The notes beneath the pieces are model-generated. The model did no database searches. It was not told the DNA's origin and saw only the letters and a list, made by a program, of their open reading frames with translations. Position numbers and translations under genes: made by a program. Of a stretch of 64,000 nucleotides of DNA, positions 50,918 through 59,396 are shown one piece after another (within the stretch, counting starts at the first letter, position 1; every line of letters starts with the position of its first letter). The DNA lies in NCBI GenBank assembly GCA_002706765.1, contig PAJV01000068.1:1-64000 (forward strand), read 5' to 3'. Source of the DNA: Gimesia sp. (GTDB lineage: Bacteria > Planctomycetota > Planctomycetia > Planctomycetales > Planctomycetaceae).

Positions 50918-52396
50918 ATGATGCGAGCGACTTTTGTAAGAGTTGTCGGATGTGTTCTGAGTGTGCTGTTGCTGTTCCGCTTTGTCGATGCGGAGGAAAA
51001 AGAACCGGAGAAACTGAGTGCAGCCCAGCAGACAGCCGTCGATGATATCACCCGTCGTGCGGACGACCTGAAAGCCGTGAATCAGTCAATCTGGAATTAT
51101 GCGGAAGTCGGTCTGCAGGAAAATCAGTCCTCGCAACTGCTGATAGAGAAACTGAAACAGGACGGGTTTACGGTGAAGAGTGGTGTGGCCGATATGCCGA
51201 CGGCATTTGTAGCGAGTTATGGAAGCGGAAAACCCGTGATTGGGATTCTTGCGGAATACGATGCATTACCCGGCCTGTCTCAGAAGACGGTTCCCTTTCG
51301 TGAAGCACAAACGGAAGGCGGCGCGGGACACGCCTGTGGTCACAGCGGGCTGGGAACAGCCGCTCTGGGGGCCGCACTGGCGGCGAAGGAGGCGATCGAC
51401 AAGCATCAGTTAAAAGGAACCGTGCGTCTGTATGGAACGCCGGCGGAAGAGACGGGACTGGGAAAAGTTTACATGCTGCTGGACGGACAGTTCAAGGATC
51501 TGGATATCTGTCTGCACTGGCATCCCTCGAATAACACCAACGTGCATCTGGGGAGTTCGAAAGCACTGGTGTCGGTCAAGTTCACCTTCACCGGTCTGCC
51601 CGCGCATGCTTCGGTCAGTCCGGAGAGTGGCGTGAGTGCGCTGGATGCGGTTGAGCTGATGAATACCGGGGTGAATTTTATGCGCGAGCACGTCAAGGAA
51701 GACGCGCGGATGCATTACGTGATTATTGACGGCGGTGGTCAGCCGAACGTGGTTCCTGCCCAGGCGACCGTCTGGTATTACGTGCGGGCCAATACACATG
51801 AGGATTTGGAACGGAATTATCAATGGGTCGTTGACATTGCTAAAGGGGCGGCACTGATGACCCGGACCAAACTGGCTATCCAGGTTGACACGGATAATCA
51901 CGAGTTGATTCCCAATACGCCTTTGTCGGAAGTGATTCACGAAAAGCTGACGACCATCGGCCCGCCTCAATTTTCGGAAGAAGAGAAAGCATTTGCCCGC
52001 CGGATTCAGCAGCCTCTGATCGAGGAATTCGGTCAGCAGTTTCCCGTGGCGATCGACAGTCGGGTGCATACACTGCTGGAATCCCGAACGTCGTCTAAAG
52101 GTTCGACTGATGTAGGGGATATCAGCTGGCATATTCCGACGGGGGGATTACGGACCACCTGTTTTGCTGCAGGGAACCCCGGTCACAGCTGGCAGAATGT
52201 GGCCTGTATCGGTTCTTCGATTGGTGAGAAGGGAATTCTCTATGCAGCCCAGGCACTGGCGGCCACGACGGTTGAACTCATGGAGAACCCGGCGCTGGTG
52301 ACAGAAGCCAAAGCGGACTTTGATCAGCGGATGAAAGACCGAAAATACATCACCCTCATTCCGAAAGGACAGAAACCACCTGTAAAAATCCGCTAA
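50918..52396 (+). CDS. Secreted M20-family amidohydrolase, AbgB-like
   Basis: 492 residues with a signal peptide (FVRVVGCVLSVLLLFRFVDA). M20 peptidase motifs: GILAEYDALPGLSQ, GAGHACGHSGLGTAALGAAL (metal-binding His and Cys), RLYGTPAEETGLGKVYML (Glu pair), CLHWHPSNNTNVHLG, and the dimerisation domain FTGLPAHASVSPESGVSALD. The closest family is AbgB (p-aminobenzoyl-glutamate hydrolase subunit), but export to the periplasm is unusual for that role, so the substrate may be another N-acyl amino acid. It is monocistronic. Confidence 0.87.
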   Translation: MMRATFVRVVGCVLSVLLLFRFVDAEEKEPEKLSAAQQTAVDDITRRADDLKAVNQSIWNYAEVGLQENQSSQLLIEKLKQDGFTVKSGVADMPTAFVASYGSGKPVIGILAEYDALPGLSQKTVPFREAQTEGGAGHACGHSGLGTAALGAALAAKEAIDKHQLKGTVRLYGTPAEETGLGKVYMLLDGQFKDLDICLHWHPSNNTNVHLGSSKALVSVKFTFTGLPAHASVSPESGVSALDAVELMNTGVNFMREHVKEDARMHYVIIDGGGQPNVVPAQATVWYYVRANTHEDLERNYQWVVDIAKGAALMTRTKLAIQVDTDNHELIPNTPLSEVIHEKLTTIGPPQFSEEEKAFARRIQQPLIEEFGQQFPVAIDSRVHTLLESRTSSKGSTDVGDISWHIPTGGLRTTCFAAGNPGHSWQNVACIGSSIGEKGILYAAQALAATTVELMENPALVTEAKADFDQRMKDRKYITLIPKGQKPPVKIR

Positions 52397-52407
52397 TCAA
52401 CGGCCGG

Positions 52408-53097
52408 TTATTCAGGACGATCAGAAGGGTGCCCGAATTTACCGATCAGCGGGACGAAAACGAATGCGCCCAGGTTTTCCTCGGTGAGCTTTCCGTTGTG
52501 AAGCGTGAATCGATACATGCGCTGACCGGTGGTTTCAGAGCCGAGGGGGATGATGATTCTTCCCCCCTCGTTCAGCTGTTGCTGGTAGGGCTCAGGTAAC
52601 CGCTCTGCCGCCGCAGTGACGATGATGGCATCGAAGGGAGCAGCCTGTGCAAGACCGAGAGTGCCATCATCGGTGTAGACGTGGACATTGTCATAGCAGA
52701 GTCGCTGGAGTCGCCCGGTCGCCTCTTCGGCAAGTTCGGGGATGCGTTCGACAGTATGGACTTCACGTGCGAGTTGTGAGAGGACGGCGGCGCCGTAACC
52801 GGAGCCTGTGCCGATTTCGAGGACACGTTCGTCTCCCGTCAACTGGGCTGCTGCGCACATGAAGGCTACGGTGTAGGGCTGCGAGATGGTCTGGTGACAG
52901 TCGATGGGGAGCGCGCAATCGTTGTAGGCAAAACGCTGCGACCCTGGTGGGACAAACTGTTCGCGGGGAATACATTTAATGGCTGCAAGGACGCGGGGAT
53001 CGTGGATGTCTCGCTGGCGAAGATGCTTTTCGACCATGGTCTGTCTGGCATTTTCGAATGGATCATCGTTGAGACTGGATTCGGAATGACTGCTCAT
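52408..53097 (-). CDS. pcm: Protein-L-isoaspartate O-methyltransferase
   Basis: 229 residues. Repairs isoaspartyl residues by SAM-dependent methylation. Motifs: EKHLRQRDIHDPRVLAAIKC, REQFVPPGSQRFAYNDCALP, HQTISQPYTVAFM, the SAM-binding VLEIGTGSGYGAAVLSQLA, and the downstream QQQLNEGGRIIIPLG. ATG 53097 is chosen for GGAAAGG upstream and domain fit; the frame is open to 53196. It is divergent from the sulfatase gene and convergent with the M20 gene (11-bp gap). Confidence 0.95.
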   Translation of the reverse strand: MSSHSESSLNDDPFENARQTMVEKHLRQRDIHDPRVLAAIKCIPREQFVPPGSQRFAYNDCALPIDCHQTISQPYTVAFMCAAAQLTGDERVLEIGTGSGYGAAVLSQLAREVHTVERIPELAEEATGRLQRLCYDNVHVYTDDGTLGLAQAAPFDAIIVTAAAERLPEPYQQQLNEGGRIIIPLGSETTGQRMYRFTLHNGKLTEENLGAFVFVPLIGKFGHPSDRPE

Positions 53098-53220
53098 GAG
53101 AGTACCTTTCCGGAAAATGTGTCGCTCAGTTCTAAGGAAAAAACGATATCGGTCTGTTATAATTCTATTGTGTCTGATTGAAGTTACTGCGTACATCCTT
53201 TTCGGAGATGATTTTGAATT

Positions 53221-54702
53221 ATGTGGATTCGAATGAACGCCTGCTGTCTGGTTGCTGTTTTAAGTATGCTGCTTGTACAGAGTCAAAATTCCGCTGCGGA
53301 GACTTCCGGGAAATCGCAGCCGAATGTGCTGTTGATTGCCATTGATGATTTACGCACAGAACTGGGGTGTTACGGCCTGCCTTATGTGCAGAGTCCGTCG
53401 CTGGATCAACTGGCGTCAGAAGGCGTACTGTTTACCAATCATTTTGTGCAGGTTCCTACCTGTGGCGCATCCCGCTATGCCATGCTGACGGGGCGGAGTC
53501 CGCAGAATTCGGGAGTGACCCGCAAAAACCAGGCGTTTTACAGTGGTCCCTCAGCCTTGTCTGCGAAACAGACAGCCGGTGCGCAGACGATGCCCGAGCT
53601 GTTTAGGCGGAGTGGCTACCGGACGACGTGTATTGGAAAAATCTCCCACACGGCCGACGGTCGGGTCTTTGAATATAACGGGCAGGGGGATGGCCGGGAT
53701 GAACTTCCTCATGCGTGGGATGAGCTGGCGACTCCTTTTGGATCCTGGAAACGGGGCTGGGGAATCTTCTTCGCGTATGCGAACGGACGCAGTCGGGAGG
53801 ATGGCAGCGGAATCCGGGACCTGATGGAATTCAAAGTAGAACAGGATGAAGATCTGCCCGATGGTCTGCTGGCGAAAACAGCGATCGAGAAACTGCTAGA
53901 ATATAAACAGGGAGATCAGCCTTTTTTCCTGGGACTGGGTTTCTTCAAGCCTCATTTGCCGTTTGTCGCGCCGCAACAGGACTGGGAGGCGTTTGAGAAT
54001 GTGAAAATTCCCCCGGTCCCCCACCCGGAGAAACCAGGGTCGACGTACTGGCATAAGAGCGGGGAATTCTACAGTTATGATATGGAGTATGAGAAAACAC
54101 GCCCCCTGTCACCCGCAGCGCGGGAGAATGTGCGAAGAGGATATCTGGCGTGTGTACGTTATACAGATCGGCAGGTGGGAAAGGTTTTAACGGCCCTGGA
54201 TGAGCTGGGACTGCGCGAGAATACGATTGTGATCGTGTGGGGCGATCATGGCTGGTTTCTGGGGGATTCTGCATTATGGGCCAAGCATGCGCCTTTGGAA
54301 CGGGCTTTGAAGAGTACGTTGATGATTCGGGCGCCAGGTGTATCAGCAGCGGGATTGAAGTCGGCGGCTCTGGTGGAGACCGTGGATATTTATCCCACGC
54401 TGATTGATTTGTGTCAGCCGGCATTTCGGAAGACGGAGTATCCGCTGGATGGTAAAAGTCTGAAACCGATTCTGACGGGTGAGCAGAAAGAGATACGCGA
54501 GGCGGCGCTCAGTTACTGGAATGACGCGGTGAGTGTGCGTACTCAGCAGTATCGATTGACGACAACGTTGAACAAGGGGAAGCCAGGCAAAATTGAGCTG
54601 TATGATATTATTGAGACGCCGGACCCGGTAGAGAACCTGGCGAAATCAAAACCAGAGGTCGTGAAAAAGCTGCTGCAGTATCTCCCCGCGCAGAAAAAAT
54701 AA
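53221..54702 (+). CDS. Secreted type I sulfatase (iduronate-2-sulfatase-like)
   Basis: 493 residues with a signal peptide (CCLVAVLSMLLVQSQNSAAE). The sulfatase signature is PTCGASRYAMLTGRSP, with Cys81 in a C-x-A-x-R context for conversion to formylglycine. Metal ligands are in NVLLIAIDDLRTELG and IVWGDHGWFLGD; HLPFVAPQQDW and WAKHAPLERALK are typical of the iduronate-2-sulfatase-like branch. A formylglycine-generating enzyme is not in the window. The likely substrate is a sulfated polysaccharide, as is common in marine planctomycetes. It is convergent with the isomerase gene (14-bp gap). Confidence 0.93.
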   Translation: MWIRMNACCLVAVLSMLLVQSQNSAAETSGKSQPNVLLIAIDDLRTELGCYGLPYVQSPSLDQLASEGVLFTNHFVQVPTCGASRYAMLTGRSPQNSGVTRKNQAFYSGPSALSAKQTAGAQTMPELFRRSGYRTTCIGKISHTADGRVFEYNGQGDGRDELPHAWDELATPFGSWKRGWGIFFAYANGRSREDGSGIRDLMEFKVEQDEDLPDGLLAKTAIEKLLEYKQGDQPFFLGLGFFKPHLPFVAPQQDWEAFENVKIPPVPHPEKPGSTYWHKSGEFYSYDMEYEKTRPLSPAARENVRRGYLACVRYTDRQVGKVLTALDELGLRENTIVIVWGDHGWFLGDSALWAKHAPLERALKSTLMIRAPGVSAAGLKSAALVETVDIYPTLIDLCQPAFRKTEYPLDGKSLKPILTGEQKEIREAALSYWNDAVSVRTQQYRLTTTLNKGKPGKIELYDIIETPDPVENLAKSKPEVVKKLLQYLPAQKK

Positions 54703-54716
54703 GCGGGGATCGGGGA

Positions 54717-55604
54717 TCAGAGCAGATGCGTTTTCATCCAGGTCAGGTATTCGCTGGCATAGGCATTCAGATTATCAAGGCTGCCTCCGCCGCGGATGGG
54801 AGAACACATTTCATAGGTGGCGATGCCATTGAAGCCGCCCTCTTTTAAGCCATGGAAGAACGCAGAGTAATCGATGAAACCCGTTCCGAATTTGACAGCG
54901 CGGACCAGATCCGGTTCCTGTCGCTGATAGTTGATGAGATCGGGCTGGTAAGTAAAGCGGGGCAACCTGATGTAGTCGGCATTGGTGGTGATTGCGGTAT
55001 GCGGGGCCATTTTGCGAGCGGCATCGAACAGGTTTTCGCCGCGCAGGGCAGGTGACCAGGCATCGAAGCCGAGTTTGCAGTTGGGGCGGTCGATATCAAA
55101 CAGGAGTTCCAGCAGGGCATCGGAATGAACACCGACATCGTGGTGGTTCTGAACGGCGACCGTCACGTTGAACTCAGCGGCCCGGTCACAGCATTCCTGT
55201 AACGCGGATACCGTCTGGTTCCAGAGTGCCTGGGGAGTCTGACGGGGAGAATCGTAGGCGGTAAATATGCGAACCGTCGAGGCGCCCAGCTGACTGGCGA
55301 TTTCCGCGAGTTGCTGGACGTATTGAATCTGCAGTTCGATCAGGGGAACTTCGGCTGCAGCAGACCCAGCAAAATCAGTATAGCCGCCGATGATGGCGCA
55401 ATTCACCCGGTGATGTTCGAGGGCTCCCTTGATGGATTCGATCAGTTCCGGAGAACTGTCAAGGGGAGCCAGATGGGGACGTTTTCCCATGAGCATCACG
55501 GAATCGTAGCCCAGTTTTGCAGACTGGGCGATGAATTCATTCAGGCTCAAGGCATGCTGTCCCCAGAAACCGGCATAACTGACTGAAAAAAGACAGAGCT
55601 TCAT
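54717..55604 (-). CDS. Xylose-isomerase-like TIM-barrel sugar isomerase/epimerase
   Basis: 295 residues. The AP-endonuclease-2/xylose-isomerase-like TIM barrel shows metal-ligand blocks AVQNHHDVGVHSDALLEL, DRPNCKLGFDAWSPALRG and GFNGIATYEMCSPI, with HRVNCAIIGGYTDFAG earlier. ATG 55604 is chosen for GGGAGT upstream. It lies 49 bp downstream of the DAHP synthase gene on the same strand and is probably co-transcribed, so the attenuator could control it too. No direct pathway link to aromatic biosynthesis is apparent; the enzyme might be a hydroxypyruvate isomerase or inositol-type epimerase relative. Confidence 0.85.
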   Translation of the reverse strand: MKLCLFSVSYAGFWGQHALSLNEFIAQSAKLGYDSVMLMGKRPHLAPLDSSPELIESIKGALEHHRVNCAIIGGYTDFAGSAAAEVPLIELQIQYVQQLAEIASQLGASTVRIFTAYDSPRQTPQALWNQTVSALQECCDRAAEFNVTVAVQNHHDVGVHSDALLELLFDIDRPNCKLGFDAWSPALRGENLFDAARKMAPHTAITTNADYIRLPRFTYQPDLINYQRQEPDLVRAVKFGTGFIDYSAFFHGLKEGGFNGIATYEMCSPIRGGGSLDNLNAYASEYLTWMKTHLL

Positions 55605-55653
55605 GAACGGACTCCCGGGAACAGGTCGCTTCAAATGATGGAGGACGGCTGGT

Positions 55654-56670
55654 TTATCCTAATTCTTTTCCGACGGCTGCTGCAACCTTGCGACAGAGAT
55701 CCATCGTTTGAGAGAAGGCATCCGGAGTCAGTGACTGGGCGCCATCACTCATGGCGCGGGAGGGATCCGGGTGAACTTCGAGGATCAGGCCATCACAGCC
55801 GGCGGCGATCGCAGCGGCACACATGGGAGGTACCAGGCTGGCGATGCCTGTCCCATGACTGGGATCGATGACGACGGGCAGGTGAGTGCGTTCATGCAGG
55901 TAAGGAACGGTGGCCAGCGGGAGTGTGAAACGGGTGTGTGTTTCGAATGTTCGTACGCCGCGTTCACAAAGCATCACCTGTTGATTGCCCTGATCGAGGA
56001 TGTATTCGGCAGCCAGGAGGAATTCTTCGATCGTGGCGGAAGGGCCGCGTTTGAGCAGAACGGGCAGACGGGTTTCGCCGACCGCCTGCAGGAGATGGTA
56101 GTTCTGCATATTGCGGGCGCCGATCTGCAGGACGTCGGCATACTGGCATAACAGATCAACATGGTTGGGTGTCATGACTTCCGTGACGACGGCGAGGCCG
56201 GTTTCTTCGCGTGCCAGTGCCAGGAGTTTGAGGCCTTCTTCTTTCATGCCCTGGAACGAGTAGGGACTGGTACGCGGCTTGAAGGCACCGCCTCGTAAAC
56301 CGGTGGCACCGGCGGCTTTGACCTGGTGGGCAACCTGCAGTATCTGTTCTTCACTTTCCACGGAGCAGGGACCCGCGATCACGCCGACATGGGAACCACC
56401 TATTTTGAGTCCGTGAGTGGTGACGATCGTAGGTTCGGGTTTGGTTTCTTTGCTGGCAACTTTATAAGCGGCGACGATCGGGACGACTTTTTCGACTTCC
56501 GCGCAGGATTCCAGTACTTCCTGGTGCCCGTCCCGTTTGATGCCGGCAGCGGCAATGACGGTCCGTTCTTCGCCGACGATGACATGGGCTTTGAGGCCCA
56601 TTTCTTCGACGCGTCTGACCATGGCCTGGACCATTTCTTCAGTAGCATTGGGTTTCATAACAACAATCAT
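55654..56670 (-). CDS. aroF: 3-deoxy-7-phosphoheptulonate (DAHP) synthase, type I-beta
   Basis: 338 residues. First enzyme of the shikimate pathway: condenses PEP and erythrose-4-phosphate to DAHP. The N-terminal ~70 residues are a ferredoxin-like regulatory domain (MIVVMKPNATEEMVQAMVRR). The barrel shows VIAGPCSVESEEQ (~105), GGAFKPRTSPYSFQG (~138), VVTEVM, LQIGARNMQNYHLL, LLKRGPSATIEEFLLAAEYI, PVVIDPSHGTG and EVHPDPSRAMSDG. The gene is preceded by a complete-looking Phe-rich attenuator, indicating control by charged tRNA-Phe. The isomerase gene follows in the same direction. Confidence 0.95.
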   Translation of the reverse strand: MIVVMKPNATEEMVQAMVRRVEEMGLKAHVIVGEERTVIAAAGIKRDGHQEVLESCAEVEKVVPIVAAYKVASKETKPEPTIVTTHGLKIGGSHVGVIAGPCSVESEEQILQVAHQVKAAGATGLRGGAFKPRTSPYSFQGMKEEGLKLLALAREETGLAVVTEVMTPNHVDLLCQYADVLQIGARNMQNYHLLQAVGETRLPVLLKRGPSATIEEFLLAAEYILDQGNQQVMLCERGVRTFETHTRFTLPLATVPYLHERTHLPVVIDPSHGTGIASLVPPMCAAAIAAGCDGLILEVHPDPSRAMSDGAQSLTPDAFSQTMDLCRKVAAAVGKELG

Positions 56671-56702
56671 GGCGTTGACTCATTTCTATTTCAGTCTCAG
56701 GG

Positions 56703-56739
56703 AATAAAAAAAGCCCTGTAACCAGTCAGGTTACAGGGC
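56703..56739 (-). terminator. Attenuator terminator upstream of aroF
   Basis: On the minus strand, stem GCCCTGTAACC (56739-56729) pairs with GGTTACAGGGC (56723-56713) around a 5-nt loop, 11 bp perfect, followed by TTTTTTTATT. It lies between the leader peptide stop and the aroF start codon, only 33 nt before the ATG. Its 5' arm contains GTAACCTG, which is the exact complement of CAGGTTAC inside the leader ORF (56802-56795), giving an alternative antiterminator. Confidence 0.85.
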
Positions 56740-56761
56740 CAATCGATTTCAGGGGTGTTCA

Positions 56762-56893
56762 TCAGTTATGAACGGTATGTATTCGATCGGTCAGGTAACC
56801 TGTGCCGGTAAACCAATAGCTCAAAAAGTGCCAGGCTGAAAAAAAGGACAGCCGCACAAAATTAAAGCTAAAAGTACCAAACCGATGTGTCAC
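56762..56893 (-). CDS. Phe-rich leader peptide of the aroF attenuator
   Basis: A 43-codon ORF starting with GTG at 56893 and ending TGA at 56764-56762; GGAG lies 7 nt upstream. The sequence begins MTHRFGTFSFNFV and continues RLSFFSAWHFLSYWF, with 8 Phe, 2 Trp and 2 Tyr in total, most within the first 28 residues, a composition like the pheL leader of E. coli. It ends in GTGYLTDRIHTVHN. It lies after a good promoter and before the terminator hairpin. Ribosome stalling at the Phe codons would free the antiterminator (56795-56802 with 56727-56734) and allow aroF transcription. The role is inferred from composition and structure. Confidence 0.8.
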   Translation of the reverse strand: MTHRFGTFSFNFVRLSFFSAWHFLSYWFTGTGYLTDRIHTVHN

Positions 56894-56961
56894 GGAGAAA
56901 CTCCAAAACGAACAAAATAGGATTTCTATCGAATTTCTTTCAATGGAAATCCAATGCGTAG

Positions 56962-56991
56962 ATCATACTCCTGTAGAACAAATCAAGTCAA
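56962..56991 (-). promoter_or_regulatory. Promoter of the aroF leader
   Basis: On the minus strand, -35 TTGACT (56991-56986, 5 of 6) is separated by 18 bp from -10 TATGAT (56967-56962, 5 of 6). Transcription would start near 56955, about 62 nt before the leader-peptide start. Confidence 0.7.
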
Positions 56992-57050
56992 CCGGGAAAA
57001 TCAAAAAGTTTCTCAATCGGTGTGAGAGCCAGACTGTTTCCGGTTTTCCT

Positions 57051-57124
57051 GTAGCGTCTGCAGAGCCCTTCGGACCGGGTATAATAGATCGAGAGCGGTT
57101 ATTGTAAAATGTGACGCGCTCTAG
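57051..57124 (+). repeat. 74-bp dispersed element, copy B
   Basis: Same 74-bp element as at 18118 and 61274; 57 of 74 positions match each of the other copies. Its terminal CTAG supplies, on the minus strand, the TAG stop codon of the gene at 57121-58059, so the element touches the end of that reading frame. Confidence 0.75.
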
Positions 57125-58059
57125 AAATGAGGTCCCTTGGGACTTCGCTTATGGAGATGTGAAAAGCTGATGCCCTGGTTGGGGGGAGTGGCTTTGATTC
57201 CCTGTTGCTTCTGGCCCGTTGGTTTGAAGTGTGGAGGCTTTGTCGTCGTGGCAGCAGAGCCCGGGAGTGGTATGCGAAACAGCTCCGGAATTCGATCCGG
57301 GTGTGTTTCGTCGGCGAATCCACTGCGTGAGATGCGAATCTGCTGGATCGATTTCATCAGCGCGGACTGGTGGAAGCAGTCTGCAGGGTAACAGGCCATG
57401 ATGGTTGCGAGCATTTTTTCCCAGTGGTCACTGCTCTGACTGGTCAGTCCGGCTGGGAACGAAATGCGTAAACCGGCTGTGATCAGTTCCCAGGTTTGAA
57501 CGGGAGAAGGGGCATTCAGGTTCGTTGCCTGGTCTTCTCCAAAATCGCGGGCGCGTTCCGGTTCGTGCGCAAATTCCTGCATGTTGTAGCGCAGTACAAA
57601 CTGCCCCAGCATCAGATCGGTCCAGCGTTCGATGGACCGTCTCGTACGATTGATTCGTTTAAGTGCCTCGAGACTCAGATGATTTTCTGCCACCATTACT
57701 GCCAGCACAACTCGTTTCAGATCCAGAAATGCCAGAAAAAGACTGCGTGCGATTGGTTCTGCCTGACACTGTTTCCGCTTTTGATCTGTAGCCGCGAAAA
57801 CTGTCGTGACGATTCGTATCAGCATTTCTTCGGCGAAGAAATCTTTGAAGATGACTTCGAGTTCTGATTCCGAGAGATCTTGCGGAATATCAGATTGTGC
57901 CAGCGGCTCAAGTATACGTCGTCGTTGTTTCAGATGTTCCTGCCCGTGATACCAGAAGTCACAGAGTACGTCGGACGAAAAGGGGGCTGTTCCTTCAATG
58001 AGAGCAAGACTTTGAGATGCAATGACTGCTGTGATTTCTGCGGTAATTTGCGAATTCAA
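57121..58059 (-). CDS. Unrecognised protein, C terminus set by a dispersed element
   Basis: 312 residues; no family recognised. It is largely alpha-helical (for example LKQRRRILEPLAQS, ARSLFLAFLDLKRVVLAVMV, ALKRINRTRRSIERWTDLML), with a low-complexity basic/Pro-rich C-terminal ~60 residues (TTTKPPHFKPTGQKQQGIKA ... HKRSPKGPHF). The start is TTG 58059, with no convincing Shine-Dalgarno, so the true start is uncertain. The stop codon lies inside the 74-bp element copy B, so the original C terminus may have been altered by its arrival. No signal peptide or membrane segment is apparent. Confidence 0.65.
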   Translation of the reverse strand: MNSQITAEITAVIASQSLALIEGTAPFSSDVLCDFWYHGQEHLKQRRRILEPLAQSDIPQDLSESELEVIFKDFFAEEMLIRIVTTVFAATDQKRKQCQAEPIARSLFLAFLDLKRVVLAVMVAENHLSLEALKRINRTRRSIERWTDLMLGQFVLRYNMQEFAHEPERARDFGEDQATNLNAPSPVQTWELITAGLRISFPAGLTSQSSDHWEKMLATIMACYPADCFHQSALMKSIQQIRISRSGFADETHPDRIPELFRIPLPGSAATTTKPPHFKPTGQKQQGIKATPPNQGISFSHLHKRSPKGPHF

Positions 58060-58290
58060 TGGAATGCCGTTCTGCCTTGAGAGTGAAATGACCCGGAGCC
58101 TGGAATCACGAAGAATTCCAATACTTTCTCTGGCAGGGTAAACGCAAACGGAATACCACTTTCATGGGGAATCGTAAGTCTGTTCCTAAAGACCGTTCTT
58201 AGAACGGCTTATGAGGGAAGAGCACTTATCGAATTAATAACCCGTGATGACTTAATCCATCGGCGTGTTGCTCAAAATCAACATGTGGTT

Positions 58291-59061
58291 TTATTTCTGC
58301 GGTGCTGTTTTGGCGACTTCTTCAGGAGTCAGTTTTCTCAGGCGGATATTCTTCAATGCAGCAGTGGTGCAGAAGGAAGTGAATCCAAACGGTCGGGAGA
58401 GTTCGACTTCGTGGCGGATTGAGATTTTGCGATCTTTCAGATTCTGATCCACAATCTGCTTTCCATCCAGCCAGACCTGAATTTTATGGTCGGTCACCTG
58501 CAGACGGATTTTATACCATTGATTTTTTTTGAATGTCTGAAAGGTGGTCGTACTGTTTTGTGAGGCATCATCTCCGTCGATACTGGAGATGCCACACAAG
58601 CTTCCCCCCCAGCCGCCTAAAATCAGTGAACAGGGATCCTTCTTGACGGGGAAAGTCAGTCCACAGAAAAAGTCAGTCCCGTCAACCCGCATGGCTTCCA
58701 GTTCCACTTCATAATTTGTCAGGGGAAGGTTTTTGGTATCGACGAGCGTTGCACCGGTCAGATCAACGCCCATTTCCAGGATCAGGTTTCCCTTCTCGAC
58801 ATGGACTTCGCCTTCCCCTCCGAATTGAGGGACTTTCCAGCCATCCAGGTTCTTACCATTGAACAGCGAAATCCACTCGTGTTCCGGCTGTTTCCCTGTT
58901 TTTTGAGAGGCGTTCGTTTTCCTGGCGTCCTCTTTTTCTGGGGGCGTATCTGCTGAGACAGACTGAGCAGTCAGCCAGCTGAAAGTGAGAACCAGTAGCA
59001 GACAGGTTTTCGGCAGGAAGCACTGATAAACCGGGGTTCCAAAATGATTTAAAATATTCAT
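58291..59061 (-). CDS. Secreted DUF1080 (3-keto-disaccharide hydrolase-like) protein
   Basis: 256 residues with a signal peptide (FLPKTCLLLVLTFSWLTAQS). The DUF1080 core has HEWISLFNGKNLDGWKVPQF, then GEGEVHVEKGNLILEMG, the beta-sandwich LPLTNYEVELEAMRVDGTDF and WYKIRLQVTDHKIQVWLDGK, and RPFGFTSFCTTAALKNIRLR at the end. The family, abundant in planctomycetes, has a concanavalin-like fold; some members are 3-keto-glycoside hydrolases or carbohydrate-binding domains. It stands alone; its upstream region is unremarkable. Confidence 0.88.
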   Translation of the reverse strand: MNILNHFGTPVYQCFLPKTCLLLVLTFSWLTAQSVSADTPPEKEDARKTNASQKTGKQPEHEWISLFNGKNLDGWKVPQFGGEGEVHVEKGNLILEMGVDLTGATLVDTKNLPLTNYEVELEAMRVDGTDFFCGLTFPVKKDPCSLILGGWGGSLCGISSIDGDDASQNSTTTFQTFKKNQWYKIRLQVTDHKIQVWLDGKQIVDQNLKDRKISIRHEVELSRPFGFTSFCTTAALKNIRLRKLTPEEVAKTAPQK

Positions 59062-59396
59062 AGCAGACCTGACGCTTTGTCAAAAGGTGGGGAAATGGTA
59101 AATCGTTGAGCCAGAAACCTGTTGCGGTTCAAGCGGTCTGGACCTCATCCTGTTTCAGAGAAAACGGTTAGAATCGCTACGCGACAGACTTTTCCCTATT
59201 AGAGAATAATGGTGACCAAACCGAAAGCCAAAAATATCGGTTTAACGGGATTATAACGAATTCAGGGGTCAGGCAAAATGATGAGCTCAAATCGTGGTGT
59301 GAGTCAGAAAAATGTGTTCATCTATCCGCGTTTTCTGAGCTAGGTTTTTGATGAACCTCGTGGAGATTCCGCGGCATTCATCAGATATAATCTCGT
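59062..59396. other. Divergent intergenic region
   Basis: About 335 bp between the DUF1080 and GGDEF genes with no supported ORF. A TATAAT lies at 59386-59391, only 6 bp before the TTG taken as start of the GGDEF gene, too close for a normal leadered promoter. Confidence 0.4.
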
